8,535 nt of DNA from Anaerolineae bacterium (GCA_020848855.1 JADLHH010000214.1:1-8535); one strand, 5' to 3'; positions 1 through 6,562 are shown, numbered from the stretch's first letter. The notes: a model not told the origin generated them from the letters alone. Program-made: numbers and translations.

Positions 1-30
1 CGGAGGCTGAAAGCCATCCGGCTACTTTTT
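1..30 (+). terminator. Possible intrinsic terminator of a gene to the left of the window
   Basis: CGGAGGCT (1-8) pairs with AGCC (12-15) and TCCG (17-20) around a GAA loop, leaving a single bulged A at 16. A five-T run follows at 26-30 after the spacer GCTAC. This resembles a rho-independent terminator for a plus-strand gene upstream of the window. The U-tract is short and starts five bases after the stem, and the upstream gene is not visible, so this is only a plausible call. Confidence 0.3.
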
Positions 31-31
31 C

Positions 32-68
32 CGGCGGGAAGTCGGCTGAAGCCGACTCAAACCCGCCG
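32..68. repeat. Nested palindrome / probable REP-like hairpin
   Basis: CGGCGGG (32-38) pairs perfectly with CCCGCCG (62-68). Inside it, AGTCGGCT (40-47) pairs perfectly with AGCCGACT (50-57). The two stems are separated by an asymmetric internal loop (A39 against CAAA 58-61). Fifteen Watson-Crick pairs lie within 37 bases. No T-run follows on either strand, so it does not look like a terminator. It resembles the intergenic palindromic repeats common in many high-GC genomes, but no second copy exists in this window, so dispersal is untested. Confidence 0.55.
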
Positions 69-562
69 ATGCGCAAATAGAAACTCATGTGTCACCGAGC
101 GAAAAAACAGTTTACGGATAGATACTAAGCCTACCATCAGACGACCGCCGCACAAATCCCTCACGGACTGCCGTTGTTTTGCTCCATGTGACAAATTGCA
201 CAAATACCAGTACGTTTGTTACTCAACGAGCGGGTGACGGCAGTTTACCATCTGCGGGTATCGCAACAATCCGGTCGAGGAGAGCGCACAGCGGGCTTGG
301 ATGCGGCGATCAGGAGCGAATCCACTTCATAGCGAGAGCCTTGCTCGCGCGCCGAGCCAGGGCAGACTCCGGCTGTGTTCGAGCCGCTGACCATTCTGCC
401 GATTCCACATGACGCCAACGACAACACCCATCTGGACGAACCTGAAACCGGACATACTGGATGCGCTGCCCACCTGTACGGCTGGCGGCGCGTGATGAAC
501 GTGTTTGTACTGTCCCGCGTCCCCGGCGCGGGGCGAACACCTGTCAGGAGACTGAACCCACC
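69..562 (+). other. Gene-free upstream region and long leader of the carboxylase operon
   Basis: About 490 bases without a convincing gene. The part around 80-260 is more AT-rich than the flanks and is the likely promoter zone; it includes the CRP-like palindrome at 187-202. I could not pick a convincing -35/-10 pair. A small hairpin (GCGAG 332-336 with CTCGC 344-348) is present. The frame open from 333 to 566 ends in an ATGA overlap with the carboxyltransferase start, but it lacks a ribosome binding site and recognisable homology. No tRNA or known riboswitch signature was recognised. AGGAG at 546-550 serves the carboxyltransferase gene, 12 bases before its ATG. Confidence 0.5.
187..202. promoter_or_regulatory. 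CRP/FNR-family-like operator palindrome
   Basis: TGTGA-CAAATT-GCACA matches the classic CRP consensus TGTGA-N6-TCACA at nine of ten half-site positions. It lies in the AT-richer part of the upstream region, about 360 bases before the carboxyltransferase ATG. A rough uniform-base estimate gives about 0.02 such matches expected in a 560-base region, so it is suggestive but not proof. Which Crp/Fnr-family protein would bind is unknown, and no regulator gene of that family is in the window. Confidence 0.3.
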
Positions 563-2107
563 ATGACCAATATGGCGGCATTTATCGAGGAGCTGGAACG
601 CCGCAAGCGCATCGCCCAGGGCACGCCGCAGGACGCCGAAGCGCAGCACCGCAAGCGGCGGCTCACCGCCCGCGAGCGTATCGACCTGCTGTTCGACCCC
701 GGCACATTTTCCGAGATCGATTCGCTGGTCACGCCGCGCTATGAAAGCTACCTCGGCGGCAAGGAATCGCGTTACGGCGATGGCGTCGTCACCGGCTTTG
801 GCTTGATCGATGGGCGGCGGGTGATGGTCGCCGCGCAGGACGCCAGCGTGATGGGCGGCTCGCTGGGCGAGATGCACGCCAACAAGATCGTCAAGGCGAT
901 GCGTATGGCGCTCGAATACGGCTGCCCGTTCATCGCCCTCAATGACTCCGGCGGCGCGCGCATTCAGGAAGGCGTGGACAGCCTCGGCGGCTACGCCCGC
1001 ATCTTCGACGCCAACTGCGAAGCGTCGGGCGTGATTCCGCAGCTTTCGGTGATCATGGGACCGTGCGCCGGCGGTGCGGTCTATTCGCCCGCTCTGACCG
1101 ATTTCGTGTTCATGACCGAGCACAGCTACATGTTCATCACCGGTCCCGACGTGGTCAAGGCGGTGATGCAGGAAGAAGTCAGCCTCGAAGCGCTCGGCGG
1201 CGGCGCGATCCACAGCCAGGAGAGCGGCGTTTGCCATTTCCTGACCAGTGACGACCGCGACTGCCTCAGCCGGGTGCGCACGCTGCTCAGCTACCTGCCG
1301 TCGAACAACCGCGAAGACCCGCCCTATATCCGCCCGGCAGATGACCCGGAGCGCCGCTGCCCCGAACTGGAGCAGATCGTGCCGGCTGCGCCCTACAAGC
1401 CCTACGACGTGCGCGAGGTGATCGCCACCATCGTCGACGACGGGCGCTTCTTCGAGGTGCATCAGCTATGGGCAGAAAACATGGTCGTCGGCTTCGCCCG
1501 CATGAATGGCTGGGTGGTCGGCATCGTCGCCAACCAGCCGCTGGTGCTGGCGGGCTGCATCGACATCAAGGCGTCGATCAAGGCGGCGCACTTCATTCGC
1601 ATCTGCGACGCCTACAACGTGCCGATCATCACGCTGCAGGACGTGCCCGGCTTCCTGCCCGGCAAGGATCAGGAATACGGCGGCATCATTCGCAATGGCG
1701 CGCGCATGATCTACGCCTACAGCGAAGCGACCGTCCCCAAGCTGATGGTCATCCTGCGCAAGAGCTACGGCGGCGCGTACTGTGTGATGAGCAGCAAGGG
1801 GCTGCGCGGCGACCTGCTGTACGCCTGGCCCAACGCCGAGATCGCCGTGATGGGGGCGGAAGGCGCGGTCAACATTCTGTTCCGGGGCGAACTGAAAACC
1901 GCCGAAAACCCCGCTGAGCGCCGCGCCGAGCTGGTCGAGGACTACGAGCGCCAGTTCAGCAACCCGTACGTGGCGGCGTCGCGCGGCTTGATCGACGACG
2001 TGATCGCTCCGCGTGACACGCGGCGTGCGCTGATTCGCGGGCTGGAGCTGACGATATCCAAGCGCGAGCGGCACAGCGCCCGCAAACACGGGATTTCCCC
2101 GGCGTAG
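563..2107 (+). CDS. Acyl-CoA carboxylase carboxyltransferase subunit (PCC-beta / MmdA type)
   Basis: A 514-residue cytoplasmic carboxyltransferase that moves CO2 from carboxybiotin to an acyl-CoA such as acetyl- or propionyl-CoA. It has the two crotonase-like halves of the family. The N-half carries SGGARIQEG (129-137) and GPCAGGAVYSP (166-176); the C-half carries QDVPGFLPG (359-367), SYGGAYCVMSSK (401-412) and the AWPNAEIAVMG block (421-431). Length is normal for PccB/MmdA. The start at 563 was chosen because homologous N-termini of this type begin near here and AGGAG lies at 546-550, though the 12-base spacing is long; ATG 572 is an alternative. Position 407 is Cys where PccB-type enzymes have Asp (D422 in Streptomyces coelicolor PccB), so the acyl-CoA substrate cannot be assigned. 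It is first in an operon with the biotin carboxylase and biotinyl subunits. A methylmalonyl-CoA decarboxylase or transcarboxylase role is possible from this subunit alone. Confidence 0.96.
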   Translation: MTNMAAFIEELERRKRIAQGTPQDAEAQHRKRRLTARERIDLLFDPGTFSEIDSLVTPRYESYLGGKESRYGDGVVTGFGLIDGRRVMVAAQDASVMGGSLGEMHANKIVKAMRMALEYGCPFIALNDSGGARIQEGVDSLGGYARIFDANCEASGVIPQLSVIMGPCAGGAVYSPALTDFVFMTEHSYMFITGPDVVKAVMQEEVSLEALGGGAIHSQESGVCHFLTSDDRDCLSRVRTLLSYLPSNNREDPPYIRPADDPERRCPELEQIVPAAPYKPYDVREVIATIVDDGRFFEVHQLWAENMVVGFARMNGWVVGIVANQPLVLAGCIDIKASIKAAHFIRICDAYNVPIITLQDVPGFLPGKDQEYGGIIRNGARMIYAYSEATVPKLMVILRKSYGGAYCVMSSKGLRGDLLYAWPNAEIAVMGAEGAVNILFRGELKTAENPAERRAELVEDYERQFSNPYVAASRGLIDDVIAPRDTRRALIRGLELTISKRERHSARKHGISPA

Positions 2108-2117
2108 CGGTGTGTAG

Positions 2118-2154
2118 GGGCGCACGGCTTGGCTTGCAAAGCAAGCACGCGCCC
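2118..2154 (+). promoter_or_regulatory. Nested hairpin abutting the biotin carboxylase ribosome binding site
   Basis: Outer stem GGGCGC (2118-2123) pairs with GCGCCC (2149-2154). Inner stem GCTTGC (2132-2137) pairs with GCAAGC (2141-2146) around an AAA loop. Both stems are perfect. The Shine-Dalgarno GGAGG (2155-2159) begins at the very next base, and the ATG follows 12 bases later. No T-run is present, so termination is unlikely. It could tune translation or RNA stability between the first and second genes, or be an intergenic palindromic repeat. The structure is seen; the role is inferred. Confidence 0.5.
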
Positions 2155-2171
2155 GGAGGCAAAAACAGGCA

Positions 2172-3641
2172 ATGTTCCGAAAAATTCTGATCGCCAACCG
2201 GGGCGAAATCGCGGTGCGGATCATCCAGACCTGCCGCGAAATGGGAATTGCGACGGTCGCGCTGTACCAGGAGCCGGACGAAACCTCGCTGCACGTCCGG
2301 CTGTCCGACGAATGTGTGCTGCTCAGGACGCCGGACGGATTCATGGATCAGGCGGAGATTCTGCGCATCGCCGTCGAGAAGGGCGCGGACGCGATTCACC
2401 CCGGCATCGGCTTTCTGTCCGAAAACCTCGACTTCATTCGCGCCTGCGAAGCAGCAGGGATCGCCTTTATCGGCGCTTCGGGCGCGGTGGTCGAGCGGCT
2501 GAGCGACAAGCTCGACGTGCTGGCGCGGGTGCGCGCTGCCGGGTTCCCGGCGGTCACTACGTCGGCGGAGTCGTACAGCGTCGGTGATGTCGAGGCGATG
2601 CGCGCCGAAGCCGACCGGCTCGGCTACCCGATCGTGATCAAGTCGTGCAGCGGTGGACGCGGACCGGGCGCGCGGCTGGTGCATACGCCGGGGCAGCTTA
2701 CGACGGCGCTGCGCCGCGCCCGCACCGAAGCGCAGTTGGTTTATGGCGTCCAGCGCTTCTATCTGGAAAAGGCGATTCTGCCCGCGCACCAGGTCGGCGT
2801 GCAGGTGCTGGCGGACAAACACGGGAATCGCGTGCATCTGGAAGAGCGCGAAGGGTCGCTGCTGCGCAACGGTCAGAAAGTGATCGAGGAATCGCCCGCG
2901 CCATGTCTGTCGTCCGACCAGCGGGCGGCGCTGTGGGCGGCGGCGCTCAAGATCGCGGCGCTGTTCGGGCACGAGAACGTGGCGACCGTCGAATTTCTGG
3001 TGGACGATGCGCGCAATTTCTACTTCGCCGAAATCAAGCCGCGCCTGCAGGTCGAGCATCCGCTGACCGAGATGCGAACCCGTATCGATCTCGTGCGCGA
3101 GCAGATTCGGGTCGCCGCCGGCGAGCCGCTGGGGTTCGCGCAGGCGGATATTCACCCGCGAGGCTGGGCGATTCTGTGCCGCATCAACGCTGAAGACCCG
3201 CTCACCCAACTGCCGAGTCCCGGGGCGGTGCGCGTACGCCTGCCGTTCGGCGCGGAGGTGCGCGTCGATACCTATATCGCCGATCACGGCTGGGTTCCGC
3301 ACGACTACAACCCGCTGATCGCCAAGGTGACGGTGTGGGCGGCAGAGCGCGAGCCGTGCCTGCAGCGGATGCTGCGGGCGCTGCAGGATTTCTGGCTGCC
3401 CGGCGGGCGCACCAACCTGCCGCTCCTTCGCCAGATTCTCGAAGCGCCCGGTATCCGCGCCGGGGATTACTTTGCGCGCCCGCAGGAGCCGCCGCCGGTG
3501 CATGACGACACATATCTGCGCGATCTGGCGGTGGTCGCGGCGACGCTGCACAGCGGGCGCTACCGGACGGCGGTTGACAGCGCGGTACCGGAGCGTGTGC
3601 TGAGCGGCTGGCATCGGGACAGCCGCCGCCTGCCGGAGTAG
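2172..3641 (+). CDS. accC: Biotin carboxylase subunit (AccC-type ATP-grasp) with divergent active site
   Basis: A 489-residue biotin carboxylase homolog; the family carboxylates biotin on its carrier using ATP and bicarbonate. The N-terminal domain begins MFRKILIANRGEIAVRI. The ATP-grasp region spans roughly 113-300, and the C-terminal domain includes CRINAEDP (336-343). Compared with E. coli AccC, K116, K159, K238, E276, E288, R292, Q294-E296 and R338 are retained (K113, K157, K236, E274, E287, R291, Q293-E295, R337). Other key positions differ: the glycine loop reads SGGRGPGAR (160-168), H209 is Q207, E211 is G209, C230 is G228, H236 is G234 and the metal-binding N290 is K289. The frame is intact, so this is not simple decay. 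It is about 40 residues longer than E. coli AccC; the tail ending VLSGWHRDSRR resembles the post-BC linker of fused PCC-alpha chains. GGAGG at 2155-2159 supports the ATG. The gene symbol is by family resemblance; activity is uncertain. Confidence 0.92.
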   Translation: MFRKILIANRGEIAVRIIQTCREMGIATVALYQEPDETSLHVRLSDECVLLRTPDGFMDQAEILRIAVEKGADAIHPGIGFLSENLDFIRACEAAGIAFIGASGAVVERLSDKLDVLARVRAAGFPAVTTSAESYSVGDVEAMRAEADRLGYPIVIKSCSGGRGPGARLVHTPGQLTTALRRARTEAQLVYGVQRFYLEKAILPAHQVGVQVLADKHGNRVHLEEREGSLLRNGQKVIEESPAPCLSSDQRAALWAAALKIAALFGHENVATVEFLVDDARNFYFAEIKPRLQVEHPLTEMRTRIDLVREQIRVAAGEPLGFAQADIHPRGWAILCRINAEDPLTQLPSPGAVRVRLPFGAEVRVDTYIADHGWVPHDYNPLIAKVTVWAAEREPCLQRMLRALQDFWLPGGRTNLPLLRQILEAPGIRAGDYFARPQEPPPVHDDTYLRDLAVVAATLHSGRYRTAVDSAVPERVLSGWHRDSRRLPE

Positions 3642-3653
3642 GGGGATATTCGC

Positions 3654-4136
3654 ATGAGCAAATACGCCGTCACGATTGACGGGCGGAGCTACGAACTCGA
3701 ATTCGATCTGCCGCTCCAGCGCGGGCGGGAATTTCAGGTTACGGTCGGCGGCGAGGCGGTGCGCGTTCGCATCCCGCTGACCGGCGAAGTCGATTGGGTG
3801 ATCGTCGACGACCGCCCTTACGAGGTGTACGTCGATGCCGGTGTGCATCTTCTGCAGAGCCGGAACAGCATTCACGCCATCGACGTGCGTGACCGCGACA
3901 CAGCCACGCGCGCGCTCAGCGCGGATGGACGCATCAAAGCACCGATTCCGGGGATGATCGCCCGCGTGCTGGTCGAACCGGGGCAGACCGTCGAGATCGG
4001 TCAGCCGCTGCTGATTCTGGAAGCTATGAAGATGGAGAACGAAATCCGCGCGCCGCGCGACGGGATCATCGCTGCTGTGCACGTTGGCGAGGGGCGCATC
4101 GTGCCACGCGGCGAGCTGCTGGCGGAAGTCACCTGA
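3654..4136 (+). CDS. Biotinyl (BCCP) subunit of acyl-CoA carboxylase with BT-like N-domain
   Basis: A 160-residue carrier protein. Its last ~70 residues are a biotinyl/lipoyl-attachment domain (about 93-160) with EAMKMENEI (123-131), so Lys126 is the predicted biotinylated residue. KAPIPGMI (95-102) is the usual lead-in strand, and all expected features look intact. Residues 3-80 are beta-rich (YAVTIDGRSYELE, then VIVDDRPYEVYVD) and resemble the BT domain that docks the carboxyltransferase in PCC-alpha chains, rather than the Ala/Pro-rich linker of E. coli AccB. Together with the preceding gene it looks like a PCC alpha chain divided in two. GGGGA at 3642-3646, seven bases before the ATG, supports the start; only 12 bases separate it from the preceding stop, which implies translation from one message. 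It needs a biotin protein ligase encoded elsewhere. Confidence 0.96.
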   Translation: MSKYAVTIDGRSYELEFDLPLQRGREFQVTVGGEAVRVRIPLTGEVDWVIVDDRPYEVYVDAGVHLLQSRNSIHAIDVRDRDTATRALSADGRIKAPIPGMIARVLVEPGQTVEIGQPLLILEAMKMENEIRAPRDGIIAAVHVGEGRIVPRGELLAEVT

Positions 4137-4243
4137 TTGCCGCTGCGCAGCGTGTTGAATAGCTGATGATCAGTGTCGCAAGGCGTTGGTAGTCCAGCCC
4201 GCCTGTGCGGAAACGCCGAATCGGGCGTGTCTCCCGGCTGCGT
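4137..4243. other. Convergent intergenic gap with short palindromes
   Basis: The biotinyl gene and the transporter gene end facing each other across 107 bases. The gap holds CGCTGCGCAGCG (4141-4152, a perfect 12-base palindrome), CTGAT-G-ATCAG (4163-4173), and a symmetric hairpin at 4197-4226. In that hairpin GCCCG pairs with CGGGC, there is a 5x5 internal loop, and a GCG/CGC stem is capped by a GAAA tetraloop. No U-run follows any of these, so termination may be rho-dependent or weak. No gene is visible here. Confidence 0.35.
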
Positions 4244-5482
4244 TTATGCTGCTGCTTTTGGCGTGGTCATCGACCAGCGCGCCAGCATGACCATAGCGAC
4301 CAGCGAGAGCAGCGCGCCCGCCAGAAACGGTGCGGATGCGCCGAATCCACCCCAACCGCCGATCCCTTGCCACAGGATGCCCGCCAGGAGACTCGCCGGG
4401 AATGCCGCCAGCCCGATCACCGCGTTGTACACGCCGTAAGCCGTCCCGCGCTGCTGGCTCGAAACCAGGTCCGCGACCAGCGCTTTCGCCGTGCCCTCGA
4501 ATACGCCGTAATAGATGCCATAGACGGCGTACAGCGCCCAGATTTCCCACGCCTGCTGCGCCAGCGCGAAACCCAGATAAATCAGCCCGTAGACCGACCA
4601 GCCGACGAGAATCAGCCGCTTGCGACCGAGTCGATCCGAAAGAGCGCCTGCCGGTCCGGCGACGAGCGCGTAAACCACGTTGAAGGCGATCAACATGCCG
4701 AGCGTCGCGACGACGCTCAAGCCGCGCTCCTGCGCTCGCAGAATCAGGAAGGCGTCGGACGAGTTGCCGAGCGTGAAGATCACGACGATCACCAGGAATG
4801 CTTTGAAAGACGGGCTGAAGCCGCTGAGACTCAGGCGTGGTGGGTTGGCGCTGCGCGCCGACTTCGCTTCTCGGATGCCGAACGCGAGCGTCACCACTGC
4901 CAGCGCTGCCGGAATCACGCTGATGATCACCAGCGTCTGAAAGGTGGAGCGTTCCAGGTCGACCGCGTTGGTCTGCATGGCGGCGACGACCACCAGCGCG
5001 ATGCACAAGCCCAGCGCCGCGCCGAAGGTGTCGCCCGCACGGTGCAGCCCGAATGCCAGCCCCCGCTGACGCTCATCGACGCTGTCGGCGATCAGCGCGT
5101 CGCGCGGGGCGGTGCGGATTCCTTTGCCGACCCGGTCGCTGAAACGTACTGCCAGCACGCCGAGCCAGCCTGTCGTCACGTACAGGAACGGCTTGGCGAG
5201 CGTCGATAGTCCGTAGCCGGCTATCGTCAGTCCCTTGCGCGAACCCAGACGATCCGAAAACCACCCGGAAGCGACCTTCAGCAGGCTGGATGTCGTCTCG
5301 GCGATGCCTTCAATCAACCCGATGATGCTCGTCTGCACGCCGAGGACGTTCGCCAGAAACAGCGGCAGCAGGTTGAAGATCATCTCGCTGGAGATGTCCG
5401 TCAGGAAACTGGTGACGGTCATCACCCAGACATTGCGCGGCAGTGACTTCAGCCCCGACCGGGGCGACGCACTCGTGTTCAA
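4244..5482 (-). CDS. Major facilitator superfamily transporter, substrate unknown
   Basis: A 412-residue inner-membrane protein with about 12 hydrophobic segments in two halves, the usual MFS size. Motif A appears in both halves: GWFSDRLGSRK (73-83) between TM2 and TM3, and GALSDRLGRKR (279-289). A DRVGKGIRTAPRDALIADS block (116-134) marks a subgroup of uncharacterised bacterial MFS proteins; I cannot name the substrate or direction. The start is TTG (complement of 5480-5482), chosen because GGAGG on the minus strand at 5490-5494 lies seven bases upstream and nothing comparable precedes the internal ATG. It is the last gene of the signalling operon, 37 bases after the cyclase-receiver gene, which suggests co-expression with that phosphorelay. 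Drug or metabolite efflux is a guess only. Confidence 0.94.
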   Translation of the reverse strand: MNTSASPRSGLKSLPRNVWVMTVTSFLTDISSEMIFNLLPLFLANVLGVQTSIIGLIEGIAETTSSLLKVASGWFSDRLGSRKGLTIAGYGLSTLAKPFLYVTTGWLGVLAVRFSDRVGKGIRTAPRDALIADSVDERQRGLAFGLHRAGDTFGAALGLCIALVVVAAMQTNAVDLERSTFQTLVIISVIPAALAVVTLAFGIREAKSARSANPPRLSLSGFSPSFKAFLVIVVIFTLGNSSDAFLILRAQERGLSVVATLGMLIAFNVVYALVAGPAGALSDRLGRKRLILVGWSVYGLIYLGFALAQQAWEIWALYAVYGIYYGVFEGTAKALVADLVSSQQRGTAYGVYNAVIGLAAFPASLLAGILWQGIGGWGGFGASAPFLAGALLSLVAMVMLARWSMTTPKAAA

Positions 5483-5489
5483 GAGTTTG

Positions 5490-5494
5490 CCTCC
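5490..5494 (-). promoter_or_regulatory. Shine-Dalgarno fixing a TTG start (MFS gene)
   Basis: GGAGG on the minus strand, seven bases upstream of the TTG at 5482, lies in the 37-base gap after the cyclase-receiver stop. It decides the rare start codon of the transporter gene. Confidence 0.7.
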
Positions 5495-5519
5495 GATAAA
5501 AAGCGATGAGCCTGCCGGC

Positions 5520-6554
5520 TCAGGAATCGTGGATTTCGTGGGTCAGCACCAGGTCGGCGCGACCTTTGAGCACGCGCAAGCCGATGCAGGTGGTCGGCAC
5601 GGCGTCCTGCAGTTCCCGGCACGTAGCTTCCGAAATCAGGATTCTGCCGCCGCGGCTCATGGTGTGAAGCTGCGCCGCCAGGTTGACCGTATCGCCGACG
5701 GCGGTGTAGTTCATCATGTCCGGCGCGCCGACGTTGCCGACGATCGCCGTTCCGGTGTGGATGCCGAAATTGAGCGGCATCCGAAACAGCGGCTCGAACT
5801 GGCGCGTCAGGGCTGACAGATTCCGGCGGATGTACAGCGCGGTTTTCGCCGCCCGCTCCGCGTGATTCGCCTGCGGCAGCGGCGCGTTGTAGAGCGCCAT
5901 CATGCAGTCGCTCATGAAGCGGTCGGCGGTTCCGCCGTGATCGCGGATTGCGCCGACGATCAGCGCGTGATAGGCGTTCAGGATATTCAGAATTTGCTCC
6001 GGCTCGGTGTGTTCCGCAATCGTCGTGAAGCCTTCCAGCCCGACGAACATCACCGTCACCTGCTGCAGCGTCCCGCCGAGCTTGACCTGAGTGGGGTCGC
6101 GCAGAAGCTGTTCCACGACTGACGGCGCGACGAATCGCTCGAAGGTGGTGCGGATCGTCTCCTGCATGGCGCGCAGTTCGTCGGTTTCCACTTTCGAGCG
6201 CAGGCGTATCCGCACCCGTTCTATCAGTTCGCGCGGGTTGAACGGCTTGGTCACATAGTCGTCAGCGCCCAGCTTCAGCCCCTGCACCCGGCTGTCTACG
6301 GTGTCGAGCGCCGTCAGCATCAGGATCGGGATGGCGGCGGTGCGGCTGTCGCGCTTCAGTTCCTGCACCACTTCAAAGCCGGGCATGCCCGGCATATTCA
6401 CGTCGAGGATCAGCAGATCGGGCAGGTTTTCTTTCGCTTTAGCAATCGCTTCGTAACCGTCTGCCGCCTGGATGGCGTCTAAATTCATGCTCTGGATGAT
6501 GTCTGCGAGGAGTTGTCGCCCGCTCTGGTTGTCGTCGACGACGAGGACGTTCAC
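5520..6554 (-). CDS. Response regulator: receiver domain fused to a degenerate class III cyclase domain
   Basis: A 344-residue protein. Residues 1-120 form a receiver domain with acidic pair D7/D8, phospho-acceptor D51 (LILDVNMPG), T81 and K103. A helical linker (about 124-165, FERFVAPSVVEQLL) of the type seen before adenylate/guanylate cyclase domains follows, then the class III cyclase homology domain (166-340) including GDTVNLAA (287-294). Compared with active enzymes, the first metal-binding Asp of the FADIxGFT motif is Gly172 (FVGLEGFT), the purine-binding Lys is Arg212, and the transition-state Arg is Gln295 (NLAAQ). The second metal Asp216 and Asn291 remain. It may therefore be a non-catalytic nucleotide sensor or effector; low activity cannot be excluded. 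The start is GTG at 6554, supported by GGGAG eight bases upstream. It follows the DivK-like receiver by 13 bases and precedes the transporter. Confidence 0.94.
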   Translation of the reverse strand: MNVLVVDDNQSGRQLLADIIQSMNLDAIQAADGYEAIAKAKENLPDLLILDVNMPGMPGFEVVQELKRDSRTAAIPILMLTALDTVDSRVQGLKLGADDYVTKPFNPRELIERVRIRLRSKVETDELRAMQETIRTTFERFVAPSVVEQLLRDPTQVKLGGTLQQVTVMFVGLEGFTTIAEHTEPEQILNILNAYHALIVGAIRDHGGTADRFMSDCMMALYNAPLPQANHAERAAKTALYIRRNLSALTRQFEPLFRMPLNFGIHTGTAIVGNVGAPDMMNYTAVGDTVNLAAQLHTMSRGGRILISEATCRELQDAVPTTCIGLRVLKGRADLVLTHEIHDS

Positions 6555-6562
6555 GTAATCTG

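Noticed and set aside
19..31. 13-base sequence CGGCTACTTTTTC shared with the end of the kinase gene (about 6987-6999)
   Set aside because: A single shared 13-mer is about as frequent as chance predicts in 8.5 kb, and the flanks do not match.
280..395. Possible tRNA or cobalamin riboswitch (GTTCGAGCC near 376; GAGCCAGG near 354)
   Set aside because: The GTTCGA is out of register in its 5-bp stem and no acceptor stem or anticodon arm can be drawn. The B12-box resemblance is partial and the other conserved riboswitch blocks are absent.
245..2344. Minus-strand open frames of 405 (245-1462) and 292 (1466-2344) codons opposite the carboxyltransferase
   Set aside because: They are shadows of a strongly supported plus-strand gene, with no domain and no ribosome binding site.
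1956..4082. Minus-strand open frame of 708 codons across the CT end, BC and biotinyl genes
   Set aside because: It lies antisense to three genes with clear homology, has low-complexity His/Arg/Ala/Asp-rich composition and no recognisable domain. Long antisense frames are expected opposite high-GC codons.
4205..5209. Plus-strand frame of 334 codons opposite the MFS gene
   Set aside because: Arg/Gln/His-rich shadow composition; the minus-strand frame has the TM pattern and MFS motifs.
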